Shown one piece after another: positions 24,321-34,413 of a stretch of DNA of 41,219 nucleotides (positions are counted from its first letter, which is position 1; the number at the start of each line of letters is the position of its first letter). This DNA is from JBBKWQ01 sp037969115 (GTDB lineage: Bacteria > Actinomycetota > Acidimicrobiia > Acidimicrobiales > Ilumatobacteraceae), in assembly GCA_037969115.1 (NCBI GenBank), contig JBBKWQ010000191.1:1-41219 (forward strand), read 5' to 3'. A program made the translations under genes and the position numbers. The notes below the pieces were generated by a model that was not told the DNA's origin, searched no databases, and worked only from the letters and a program-made list of their open reading frames with translations.

Positions 24321-25946
24321 GTGACCGGATGGAATTTCGCGGACGTCTTCGAACGCATCGCCGACGAGCTCCCCGACGATCTCGCCCAGCAGCAGGGCGA
24401 GCGTCGTCTGACGTGGCGCGATTTCGACCGCCGCGCCGATGGTCTCGCCAAGGCCCTCCTCGACGCCGGTCTGGGCGAACAGGACAAGGTCGCCCAGTAC
24501 CTTCACAACTGCCCGGAGTACCTCGAGAGCGTGTACGGCGCGTTCAAGGCCGGCATGGCCGTCGTCAACACGAACTATCGGTACGGGTCCGACGAATTGG
24601 TCTATCTCTGGGACAACGCCGACGTGATCGCGGTCGTGTTCCACGGCACGTTCGCCGAACAGTGCGAGAAAATTGCCGATCGCGTTCCGGGCGTGCGGTT
24701 GTGGCTCTGGGTCGACGACGGCTCGGGGCCGTGCCCTGACTGGGCCGTGCCGTACGAATCTGCGGCCTCGTCGGCGACCGGTCGCACGCAGGGACCTTGG
24801 GGCCGCTCGGGCGATCATCTGATGTTGCTCTACACCGGGGGCACCACCGGCATGCCCAAGGGCGTGATGTGGCGGCAGGACGACATGTTCAACGCGCTCG
24901 ACTCGAACAACCGCGACCGGCTGCCTCCCGAACAGGATCTGTCGGCGCTGGGCGAGCGCGTCACCAAAGCCGGACCGCGCAACTTGCCCGGCGCTCCCCT
25001 GATGCACGGGACCGGTCTCTTCAACGCGTTCAGCACGCTCATGGTGGGCGGATCGATCACATCGATGGTCGGTCGCCACTTCGACCCGATCGAGCTGCTC
25101 GACACGATCGAGCAGTATCGGATCAACGCGATGTCGATCGTCGGTGATGCGTTCGCCAAACCGATCCTGCGAACACTCGACGCCGAGCCGGACCGCTGGG
25201 ACATCTCGTCGTTGCGCGTGATCGTGTCGTCGGGCGTGATGTGGTCGAAGGAGACCAAGGACGGGTTGCTGCGCCACAACGACCGATTGATCATGGTCGA
25301 CGCACTCGGATCGAGCGAAGCGATCGGTATGGCCACCAACACGACCACCGCCGAGTCATCAGCGAGCGGCGAGAACGCAACTGCCCAGTTCATGCTCGGA
25401 CCGAATACCCGGGTCGTCACCGACGACGGGCACGACGTCCAGCCGGGTTCGGGCGAGTTGGGCCGAGTCGCGCTGCGCGGTTTCACTCCGATCGGCTACT
25501 ACAAGGACCCCGAGAAATCAGCGTCGACGTTCCAGACCATCGACGGCATTCGCTACTCGATTCCGGGGGACTGGGCCGAGGTCACTCTCGACGGGGCTGT
25601 CCGCTTGCTCGGGCGCGGGAGTCAGTGCATCAACACCGGCGGTGAAAAGGTCTATCCCGAGGAGGTCGAGGAGTGCTTGAAGCTGCACCACACCGTGATC
25701 GACGCGGCGGTGGTCGGCGTGCCCGATGAGCGCTTCGGCGAGGCCATCACGGCCATCGTGCAGACCGCTCCAGGCAGCACCATCGACGAACAGGTGCTCA
25801 TCGATCACGTCAAGGAACGGCTCGCTCGGTTCAAGGCGCCCAAGCGCGTGGTGATCGTCGACACCGTCGGCCGGGCTGCCAACGGCAAGCTCGACTACAA
25901 ACATCTCAAGAACGTGGCGATCGAGCGTGTCGGTTCCCCCGGCTGA
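24321..25946 (+). CDS. Acyl-CoA synthetase (FadD-like, AMP-forming)
   Basis: A 541-residue adenylate-forming ligase that activates a carboxylic acid with ATP and CoA. The phosphate-binding loop YTGGTTGMPKGVMWRQ starts at 171; the later motifs VDALGSSEAIG, GDWAEV, GRGSQCINTGGEKVYPEEVEE and the C-terminal catalytic lysine in AANGKLDYK are all present. The GGTTGMPKGVxWRQ form is common in actinobacterial FadD enzymes acting on sterol side chains and branched acids (FadD19-like), but the substrate cannot be fixed. Together with nearby SDR, MaoC and acyl-CoA-dehydrogenase-fold genes it suggests a lipid-catabolic gene neighbourhood. Confidence 0.9.
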   Translation: MTGWNFADVFERIADELPDDLAQQQGERRLTWRDFDRRADGLAKALLDAGLGEQDKVAQYLHNCPEYLESVYGAFKAGMAVVNTNYRYGSDELVYLWDNADVIAVVFHGTFAEQCEKIADRVPGVRLWLWVDDGSGPCPDWAVPYESAASSATGRTQGPWGRSGDHLMLLYTGGTTGMPKGVMWRQDDMFNALDSNNRDRLPPEQDLSALGERVTKAGPRNLPGAPLMHGTGLFNAFSTLMVGGSITSMVGRHFDPIELLDTIEQYRINAMSIVGDAFAKPILRTLDAEPDRWDISSLRVIVSSGVMWSKETKDGLLRHNDRLIMVDALGSSEAIGMATNTTTAESSASGENATAQFMLGPNTRVVTDDGHDVQPGSGELGRVALRGFTPIGYYKDPEKSASTFQTIDGIRYSIPGDWAEVTLDGAVRLLGRGSQCINTGGEKVYPEEVEECLKLHHTVIDAAVVGVPDERFGEAITAIVQTAPGSTIDEQVLIDHVKERLARFKAPKRVVIVDTVGRAANGKLDYKHLKNVAIERVGSPG

Positions 25947-25956
25947 ATCCCGTCCC

Positions 25957-25962
25957 TACACT
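25957..25962 (+). promoter_or_regulatory. -10 box of leaderless beta-PGM/GH65 operon
   Basis: TACACT, 7 nt before ATG at 25970. Confidence 0.5.
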
Positions 25963-25969
25963 CGCCAGG

Positions 25970-26716
25970 ATGCATCTCGTCGATTGGACTCGCTTCGCTG
26001 CCGTGTTGTTCGACCTCGACGGCGTCATCACACCCACGGCGACGGTGCACGAACACGCATGGGCAGAACTGTTCGCTGCGTACGACTTCGTCCAGGCCGA
26101 TTACCTCACCTATGTCGATGGCAAACCGCGCTACGACGGAGTCCGGTCGTTCCTCGAGAGTCGCAACGTCCACCTGCCCGAGGGCGACCCGTCGGATGCC
26201 CCCGGCGACGACACGATCTGCGCGATGGGCAACCGGAAGAATGCCGTGTTCAACGAGATCATCGAACGTGACGGCATCGAGCCGTATCCCGGATCGGTCG
26301 CCGTGCTCGACCTGCTCGACGGCGAGGGCATCGACATGGCCATCGTGTCGTCGTCGAAAAACGCACGAGCCGTGCTGATCGCGTCGGGACTCATCGACAG
26401 GTTCGAACACATCGTCGACGGCGTGCGCGCCGCCGAAGAACATCTCGCAGGAAAGCCGGCGCCCGACATGTTCCTCCGTGGCGCGGAACTGGTCGGCGCT
26501 GAACCAGATCGCTGTGCGGTGATCGAGGACGCCGTCTCGGGCGTGGCTGCCGGGGCCGCCGGGCAGTTCGATTTCGTGCTCGGCGTCGACCGCGGCGGCC
26601 ACGCCGACGCCCTCCGAGCCGCAGGCGCCGCGCTGGTCGTGAGCGACCTCGGCGAGACCCTGCCATCGAGCGCACCGGATGGTCGTCCGAACCAGCCCCC
26701 TGCGAGGACCGCATGA
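25970..26716 (+). CDS. pgmB: HAD-family beta-phosphoglucomutase
   Basis: A 248-residue HAD phosphatase-fold enzyme. The nucleophile motif LFDLDGVI carries D15 and D17; MGNRKN (substrate-interacting in beta-phosphoglucomutases), IVSSSKNA (motif II/III with Ser and Lys) and VIEDAVSGVAAG follow. It converts beta-glucose 1-phosphate to glucose 6-phosphate, and the partner that makes beta-glucose 1-phosphate, a GH65 phosphorylase, is encoded immediately downstream with an ATGA overlap. The context makes the mutase assignment firm. Confidence 0.9.
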   Translation: MHLVDWTRFAAVLFDLDGVITPTATVHEHAWAELFAAYDFVQADYLTYVDGKPRYDGVRSFLESRNVHLPEGDPSDAPGDDTICAMGNRKNAVFNEIIERDGIEPYPGSVAVLDLLDGEGIDMAIVSSSKNARAVLIASGLIDRFEHIVDGVRAAEEHLAGKPAPDMFLRGAELVGAEPDRCAVIEDAVSGVAAGAAGQFDFVLGVDRGGHADALRAAGAALVVSDLGETLPSSAPDGRPNQPPARTA

Positions 26717-29109
26717 AGACCCGAGCCACGTCCGACGCGATCGCCCGTCATCGATTCCCCGTCGATCCCTGGCGGCTCGTCGAGACCGAGCCGAGCGATC
26801 ACGACCTCGGGCTGACCGAGACGCTGTTCTCGATCGGCAACGGCTACATCGGTATGCGCGCCAATCCCAGCGAGGGGCGTGAGGCACACACGCACGGCAC
26901 GTACCTGAACGGCTTTCACGAGACATGGCCCATCCACCACGCCGAAGCGGCCCATGCGTTCGCCGAGACGGGCCAGACGATCGTGAACGTGCCCGACGCC
27001 AAACTGCTCAAGTTGTACGTCGACGACGAGCCGTTGCTGCTCGCCGGAGCCGACCTCGACCACTACGAACGGTCGGTCGACTTCCGCTCGGGCGCGTCAT
27101 ACCGGGAGCTCATCTGGCGCACACCCGCGGGCAAGCGTGTCAAGGTGCGATCAGGACGAATGGTCAGTCTCGTGCATCGCCATCTCGCCGTGCTGACCTT
27201 CGAGATCACGCTGCTCGACGCGGCGGCCCCAGTCGTCGTGTCGTCGCAGCTACTCAACCGGCAGGACGGACAGGACGAGTATCACGTGCGCTCGGCCGCA
27301 CTCGGTGAAGGCGTCGATCCGAGGCAAGCCCGCAAATTCGACCGTCGCGTGTTGATCCCGAAGCTCGAACGCCACGAACGCGATCTGGGCGTCGGCGGCG
27401 AGGTCACCCTCGGCTACCAATGCGACCGCAGCGGCATGACCATCGCGTGCGCATACCGCCACGAGCTCGCCACGAACTGCCAGTACCGGGTCGACACCAC
27501 CGTGTCGCCCGATCTCGCCAAGACCGTGTTCACGATGCAGGGAGCACCGGGCGAGACCATCCGCATCACGAAGTACGTGTCGTACCACACCTCGCGGGGC
27601 ATCCCACCCCAGGAACTGGCCGACCGGTGTGGTCGCACGCTCGATCGGGCGTCGGAGGCCGGTGTGCTCGCGCTCGAGGCCGAGCAACGGGAGTGGCTCG
27701 ACGAGTTCTGGTCGAACTCGGACGTCGAGATCGAGGGTGACGACGAGACCCAGCAAGCAGTCCGGTGGAACCTGTTCCAGTTGGCCCAGGCATCCGCACG
27801 CACACACGAGCAGGGCATCGCCGCCAAGGGTGTGAGTGCCGGTGGGTACGACGGGCACTACTTCTGGGACACCGAGGTGTACGTGCTGCCCTACTTGGCG
27901 TACACGAACCCCGACGCCGCCCGGAAACTCCTTCGATTCCGGTTCCACATGCTCGACGCCGCTCGTCGGCGGGCGCGCGAGCTCAGTCAAGACGGCGCGC
28001 TCTATCCGTGGCGAACCATCAACGGCGAGGAAGCCTCGGCGTACTACGCCGCCGGCACGGCCGCTTACCACATCAATGCCGCGATCGTGTACGCACTCGA
28101 GAAGTACCTCAACGCGTCCGGCGACCTCGAGTTTCTTGCACATGAAGGCGCTGAGATCCTGGTCGAAACCGCCCGGTTGTGGGAGGACCTCGGCTTCTAC
28201 GGCGGCAACGGCGGCGCCAACTTCCACATCCACCGTGTGACCGGACCCGACGAGTACACCACCGTCGTCAACGACAACACGTACACGAACGTGATGGCGC
28301 GCTTCAACCTGCGCTATGCACAACAGGCAGTGTCCTTCCTGCGCGAATGGAACCCTGACGCCTACGAGTCGTTGTGCCGCCGCACGAAGCTCACGCTCGA
28401 CGAAATCGACTCGTGGGAGCGAGCGGCCGACTCGATGTACGTGTTGTACGACGACGACCTCGGCATCAACCCACAGGACTCCGAGTTCCTCGACCTGGAA
28501 CCGTGGGACTTCGACGGTGTGCCGCTCGACAAGTACCCGTTGCTCCTGAACTTCCATCCTCTGGTGATCTACCGCCATCAGGTGCTGAAACAGGCCGACG
28601 TCGTGCTGGCCATGTTCCTCCGCGGTGACCAGTTCTCCCGCGACCAGAAGCGGCGGAACTTCGAGTACTACGACCCGATCACCACCGGCGATTCGTCGTT
28701 GTCGGCGTGCGTGCAGGCGATCGTCGGCGCAGAGGTCGGGCAGCACGATCTGGCGAGCAAGTACTTCAATCAGTCGCTGTACCTCGATCTCGCCAACACC
28801 CATGGCAACACCGACGACGGTGTTCACGTCGCCAACGCCGGTGGTGTGTGGGCAGGGTTGGTGTTCGGGTTCGCCGGGATGACCGACAACGGCGTGGTGC
28901 TGCGATTCCGGCCCCGGCTGCCGACGAAATGGCAGTCGATGCGCTTCCGTCTCCAGCGCCATGGCAGCTTCGTCGAGGTCTTTGTCGACGCCGACGGATG
29001 CGAGATCCGCCACATCCATGGCCCGTCACTACCGGTTCAGACCGAGGACGGGGTCGTGCGGGTCGAGGGTGACGAGGTGTTGCGCCTTCCGCCCGATCGA
29101 CGTACCTGA
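26713..29109 (+). CDS. GH65 disaccharide phosphorylase (trehalose/kojibiose/maltose type)
   Basis: A 798-residue inverting phosphorylase that splits an alpha-glucosyl disaccharide with phosphate to give beta-glucose 1-phosphate. The N-terminal beta-sandwich begins with ETLFSIGNGYIGMRANPSE; the (alpha/alpha)6 barrel includes GHYFWDTEVYVLPY and the general-acid motif VTGPDEYTTVVNDNTYTN with E514, then KQADVVLAMFLRGDQF and GDSSLSACVQAI. Its length is normal. Substrate preference within GH65 cannot be told by eye. The adjacent pgmB completes a route to glucose 6-phosphate. No sugar transporter or hydrolase lies beside it and there is no signal peptide, which suggests use of an intracellular disaccharide such as trehalose (inference). 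Confidence 0.9.
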   Translation: MKTRATSDAIARHRFPVDPWRLVETEPSDHDLGLTETLFSIGNGYIGMRANPSEGREAHTHGTYLNGFHETWPIHHAEAAHAFAETGQTIVNVPDAKLLKLYVDDEPLLLAGADLDHYERSVDFRSGASYRELIWRTPAGKRVKVRSGRMVSLVHRHLAVLTFEITLLDAAAPVVVSSQLLNRQDGQDEYHVRSAALGEGVDPRQARKFDRRVLIPKLERHERDLGVGGEVTLGYQCDRSGMTIACAYRHELATNCQYRVDTTVSPDLAKTVFTMQGAPGETIRITKYVSYHTSRGIPPQELADRCGRTLDRASEAGVLALEAEQREWLDEFWSNSDVEIEGDDETQQAVRWNLFQLAQASARTHEQGIAAKGVSAGGYDGHYFWDTEVYVLPYLAYTNPDAARKLLRFRFHMLDAARRRARELSQDGALYPWRTINGEEASAYYAAGTAAYHINAAIVYALEKYLNASGDLEFLAHEGAEILVETARLWEDLGFYGGNGGANFHIHRVTGPDEYTTVVNDNTYTNVMARFNLRYAQQAVSFLREWNPDAYESLCRRTKLTLDEIDSWERAADSMYVLYDDDLGINPQDSEFLDLEPWDFDGVPLDKYPLLLNFHPLVIYRHQVLKQADVVLAMFLRGDQFSRDQKRRNFEYYDPITTGDSSLSACVQAIVGAEVGQHDLASKYFNQSLYLDLANTHGNTDDGVHVANAGGVWAGLVFGFAGMTDNGVVLRFRPRLPTKWQSMRFRLQRHGSFVEVFVDADGCEIRHIHGPSLPVQTEDGVVRVEGDEVLRLPPDRRT

Positions 29110-29152
29110 CGTTCGTCGGCACGACGGTTGGGTCGGCGGAGTTACCCGTCGG

Positions 29153-29158
29153 TAGCCT
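29153..29158 (+). promoter_or_regulatory. -10 box of leaderless SDR gene
   Basis: TAGCCT, 7 nt before ATG at 29166. Confidence 0.5.
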
Positions 29159-29165
29159 GCGGTCC

Positions 29166-30062
29166 ATGAGCGACGCATTGGGATTCGACGGAAAAGTAGC
29201 CATCATCACCGGAGCCGGTGGCGGACTGGGCCGGCAGCACGCACTGCTCATGGCATCGCGCGGAGCGCTCGTGGTGGTGAACGACCTCGGTGGGGCAGTC
29301 GACGGAACCGGCAGCGACAAAGGCGCCGCCGAACGCGTCGTCGACGAGATCAAGGCAGCCGGTGGTGAGGCCGTCGCCGACACCAACTCGGTCGCCACGG
29401 CCGCGGGCGGAGCCGCCATCGTGCAGACCGCCGTCGATGCGTTCGAGCGGGTCGACATCGTCATCAACAATGCTGGCATCCTGCGTGACAAGTCATTCCA
29501 CAACATGACGCCCGACCTCTTCGACGCCGTCGTCGACGTCCACCTTCGGGGCGCATATCACGTGACCCAGCCGGCCTGGGTGCTCATGCGCGAGCAGGGC
29601 TACGGACGGATCGTCTCGACGTCGTCGGGCGCCGGCATCTTCGGCAACTTCGGCCAGGCGAACTATGGCGCTGCCAAGATGGGCCTGGTCGGGTTCACCA
29701 GGGTTCTCGCCGTCGAGGGGGCGAAATACAACATCCGTGCCAACGCCATCGCTCCGATCGCCAAGACACGCATGACCGAAGATCTCCTCGGTGGCCTGGG
29801 CGACAAGCTCGCCCCCGAGTTCGTATCGCCGTTGGTGACCTACCTCTCACACGAGAGCTGTGAGTCGACCGGCAAGGTGTATTCGGTCGGCGGCGGCCGC
29901 GTCGCCGAGATCTTCATCGGGGAGGGTCCGGGCTACGTCAACCAGGACCTCACACCCGAGAACCTGCGCGACAATTGGGATGCAGTCGTCAGCCAGGCTG
30001 ACTATGAAGTTCCCGCCCAGATGGCCGAGGAAACGATGATCTACCTCAAGCACCTGGGCTGA
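29166..30062 (+). CDS. SDR-family (3R)-hydroxyacyl-CoA dehydrogenase-like oxidoreductase
   Basis: A 298-residue short-chain dehydrogenase. The cofactor motif TGAGGGLG is at 15-22, NNAG at 101-104, and the catalytic Ser-Tyr-Lys at S153/S154, Y167 and K171. The long N-terminal region LGGAVDGTGSDKGAAERVVDEI and the C-terminal extension match the dehydrogenase unit of peroxisomal multifunctional enzyme type 2 (17-beta-HSD4-like), so oxidation of 3-hydroxyacyl-CoA is likely. The acidic residue after the second strand (VVVND) favours NAD. It could work with the MaoC hydratase at 7604-8440, though the genes are far apart. Confidence 0.88.
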   Translation: MSDALGFDGKVAIITGAGGGLGRQHALLMASRGALVVVNDLGGAVDGTGSDKGAAERVVDEIKAAGGEAVADTNSVATAAGGAAIVQTAVDAFERVDIVINNAGILRDKSFHNMTPDLFDAVVDVHLRGAYHVTQPAWVLMREQGYGRIVSTSSGAGIFGNFGQANYGAAKMGLVGFTRVLAVEGAKYNIRANAIAPIAKTRMTEDLLGGLGDKLAPEFVSPLVTYLSHESCESTGKVYSVGGGRVAEIFIGEGPGYVNQDLTPENLRDNWDAVVSQADYEVPAQMAEETMIYLKHLG

Positions 30063-30109
30063 CCGACAAACTCGTACGGGTACCCGCCGTTCTGGAAGAA
30101 TGCATCCAT

Positions 30110-30385
30110 ATGTCGTATGAGAACGTCGACCCCGATGAATACGGGGATGCCAGTAGCGGTATCAGTGGGCCACCATTCAAGCTGATCGGTGCGTTGGCGG
30201 TCGTCGTTCTGGCGGTCGTCTTCGTGCTCCAGAACGGTCAACAGGCCGAGATCAAGTTCCTGTGGATGGGCCCGTGGCAGCGAAGCACGTGGATCATCAT
30301 CGTCGTGTCGATCCTGCTCGGGGTGCTTCTCGACCGGATCGGGTCGTGGTGGTGGCGCCGTTCGCGCCAGCGCGACTCCAGCTGA
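30110..30385 (+). CDS. LapA-domain (DUF1049) membrane protein
   Basis: A 91-residue protein with two membrane helices (about 24-40 and 59-77). Between and around them is the LapA-type pattern VVFVLQNGQQAEIKFLWMGPW, followed by a basic Trp/Arg-rich end. In proteobacteria LapA takes part in lipopolysaccharide assembly control; in actinobacteria, which lack LPS, the role of this domain is unknown. AAGAAT lies 8 nt before the ATG, a poor -10. It starts 47 nt after the SDR stop and may be cotranscribed with it. Confidence 0.8.
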   Translation: MSYENVDPDEYGDASSGISGPPFKLIGALAVVVLAVVFVLQNGQQAEIKFLWMGPWQRSTWIIIVVSILLGVLLDRIGSWWWRRSRQRDSS

Positions 30386-30401
30386 TCGCTGCCGTCATTC
30401 C

Positions 30402-31298
30402 GTGATTCGCATCCCCTCGAACGACGGCGTGTCCGTGGCGCTCCACGACTTCGGTGGCGACGGACCCGACCTGCTCATCTCACACGCCACCGGCTTCCAT
30501 GCGCACTGTTATGTCGAGATGGCGGCTGCGCTCGGCGACCGCTACCACAGCGTCGCGCTCGACCACCGTGGTCACGGTGAGACAGCCGTCGAGCCGATTC
30601 CGCCGGGCGACCCTGTCGACTGGCAGCCGTTCGGCGACGACTGCCTGGCAGTCGCCCGGCACATCGCGCCGGGCGGCGGGCTCGTCGGGTTCGGGCACTC
30701 GATGGGTGGCGCGGCCCTGATGATGGCGGCACATCGCGATCCCGAGCTGTTCCGCATGTTGGTGCTGTTCGAACCAATCGCGTTCCCGCCGCCGGTCAAC
30801 CCATCCGACTTCGACAGCGAGAACCACTTGGTGGGCGCTGCGCGACGCAGGAAACAACAGTTCGCGTCCTACGACGCCGCGTATGAGAACTACGCGGCGA
30901 AACCCCCCATGTCGTCAATGTCCCCGATGACCTTGCGGCATTACGTCGACCACGGTTTCCGTCCGGTCGACGCGGCCCTGGACGGCGCCAAGGCAGCGCA
31001 TCGAGGTGGTGTGGTGCTGCGATGCTCGCCGGACTTCGAAGCCGGCGTGTTCATGAACGGCCGCGACAACGGGGTCTGGTCACTGCTCCCCGACATCGAC
31101 ATCCCGGTCACCGTGGTGTCGGGCCGAGTCGAGCAGATGCAGCCTTCGATGATCGCCGAGTCGATCGCCCATCAGATACCGCATGGCACGTACATCTTCG
31201 TCGACGACGTCGACCACTTCGGCCCGTTCACCCACCCCGGGCCTCTGGCCGAGCTGGTCGCCACCGCACTGCACGAAGTCGCCACCGAGCCCACCTGA
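30402..31298 (+). CDS. Alpha/beta hydrolase
   Basis: A 298-residue hydrolase. The oxyanion/nucleophile region is GFGHSMGGAALM with S100, preceded by LISHATGFHAHCY and VALDHRGHGET, and the catalytic His is H272 in VDDVDHFGPF. The acid is probably the Asp of a loop near residues 225-235. No signal peptide is present. The substrate is unknown: esters, lactones and epoxides are all possible in this family. The GTG at 30402 lies 16 nt after the LapA-domain gene, consistent with one operon. Confidence 0.85.
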   Translation: MIRIPSNDGVSVALHDFGGDGPDLLISHATGFHAHCYVEMAAALGDRYHSVALDHRGHGETAVEPIPPGDPVDWQPFGDDCLAVARHIAPGGGLVGFGHSMGGAALMMAAHRDPELFRMLVLFEPIAFPPPVNPSDFDSENHLVGAARRRKQQFASYDAAYENYAAKPPMSSMSPMTLRHYVDHGFRPVDAALDGAKAAHRGGVVLRCSPDFEAGVFMNGRDNGVWSLLPDIDIPVTVVSGRVEQMQPSMIAESIAHQIPHGTYIFVDDVDHFGPFTHPGPLAELVATALHEVATEPT

Positions 31299-31322
31299 CC
31301 GCGAGCGGGGCGACGCTCAGGT
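31293..31322. terminator. Hairpin spanning two convergent stop codons
   Basis: ACCTGA (31293-31298) pairs with TCAGGT (31317-31322), with a short GC-rich inner stem. The left arm contains the hydrolase TGA and the right arm the stop of the redoxin gene on the other strand. No U-tract. Confidence 0.4.
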
Positions 31323-31979
31323 CGGCAGCGTCCAGCGTTCGAACGCGTCGAGTGTGGCGCGGGCCATCAGCCGATGTTCTCTGGCGATTGCTCGCGATTC
31401 TGGATCGGCGAGACGGCCTCCGATTGCGATCGACCCAAAGAAGTTGCCGCGGAAATAGGGGTTCAGATCCTCCGGTCTGAAGAATCCGCGTAGATCGTCG
31501 GGAATCTCGACATCGGGCTCCCACGGCCGAGGGTCGATCGGGTCGAGGCCGAGCGAGTCGAGTGTCTGCCACAGGTCGTCATCGTTGGTGCGGTCGGCGA
31601 AGTCGCGGCCCTCGAACCGGGAGACCTCGGTGCCGTCCGGTGCGATCACGAGCATCCCGGGCAGAGCGATACCACCGCGCTCCTCGGGATCGAACAAACC
31701 GAGCCGCTTCAGGTACGTGTCGCCGCCGGGATCGGACACGAAGCGCGTCTGGATGAATCCCCACCGCTGCCACAGGCCGGCCTGGCGACCCTCGTCGTCG
31801 ACGCTCACCGACATCAGTTCGGCTCCCCCGGCGTGAATTCGTTCGTACTCCGATGCCAACCGCACGAGCTGGCCGAGGCAGTACGGTCACCAGTCGCCGC
31901 GAACGGTCATCAGAATTAGGGCGCCGCTCGATCGACGCTGGGCCAGAAGGTCTGTCTGGACAGTTGTTGAAGCCGTCAT
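31317..31979 (-). CDS. Redoxin (AhpC/TSA, thioredoxin-fold) protein, candidate selenoprotein with in-frame TGA
   Basis: Read from ATG 31979 with TGA at 31889-31887 decoded, the product has 220 residues: MTASTTVQTDLLAQRR, a first strand GALILMTVRGDW, then Sec31-Pro-Tyr-Cys34-LGQL, the helix RLASEYERIH, MSVSVDDEGR, RFVSDPGG, LPGMLVIAPDGTE and a 70-residue C-terminal extension. Related redoxins read GDWCPYC or GDWCPFC here, so the TGA takes the place of the first, nucleophilic cysteine while the second is kept. A hairpin fitting a bacterial SECIS follows. No other stop occurs in 221 codons. The alternative is a pseudogene with Cys (TGC or TGT) mutated to TGA; a caller ignoring Sec would start at GTG 31865 and lose the active site. 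ATG 31988 is another possible start. It is convergent with the hydrolase and divergent from glutamine synthetase. Confidence 0.8.
31844..31885 (-). promoter_or_regulatory. Candidate bacterial SECIS element
   Basis: Immediately 3' of the TGA on the minus strand. The outer stem CGTACT (31885-31880) pairs with AGTACG (31849-31844), a two-pair stem CC/GG comes next, then a 3x3 internal loop and a 7-bp upper stem GCCAGCT/GGTTGGC (31873-31867 with 31861-31855, two wobble pairs). The apical loop CGTGC (31866-31862) contains GU, and its 5' edge lies 20 nt after the TGA, within the usual spacing for bacterial SECIS hairpins. Folding was done by hand. Confidence 0.6.
31887..31889 (-). other. In-frame TGA, probable selenocysteine codon
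   Basis: TGA as codon 31 in the context GGC GAC TGG TGA CCG TAC TGC, replacing the first cysteine of a W-C-P-Y-C redox motif. Confidence 0.75.
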
Positions 31980-32087
31980 TGCGGACATCGTGGCACATCG
32001 ACATTGTCAATCGCTCGGCGACCGTGGAACCATGGGGATGAATGCCACAGCAGGCGAACGACGCCGCGCCGGCAAAGGGGATCAGAC

Positions 32088-34265
<2,178 letters not shown>

Positions 34266-34413
34266 CCCTTCGGCGAGCGGTGGCGTCCGGCCAGACCGCT
34301 GTCGGACGTCGGACCCTCGCGACTCGGCGACACGCCGTGGGCCGAAAGGCTCTGGTCAGATCGACCGGGCGGGCGGACGATCGAGTGACACACGCACCTT
34401 GGAGGTGGTCGCA

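Noticed and set aside
23691..25277. 528-codon minus-strand frame across the LLM and acyl-CoA synthetase genes
   Set aside because: Covers two well-supported genes and has no similarity of its own.
27250..29019. Long minus-strand open frame opposite the GH65 gene
   Set aside because: Antisense shadow; the plus-strand GH65 protein is continuous with all motifs.
31317..31865. A shorter redoxin gene starting at GTG 31865, after the TGA
   Set aside because: It would lack the first strand and the redox motif, and the sequence before the TGA matches the fold in the same frame; readthrough explains the data better.
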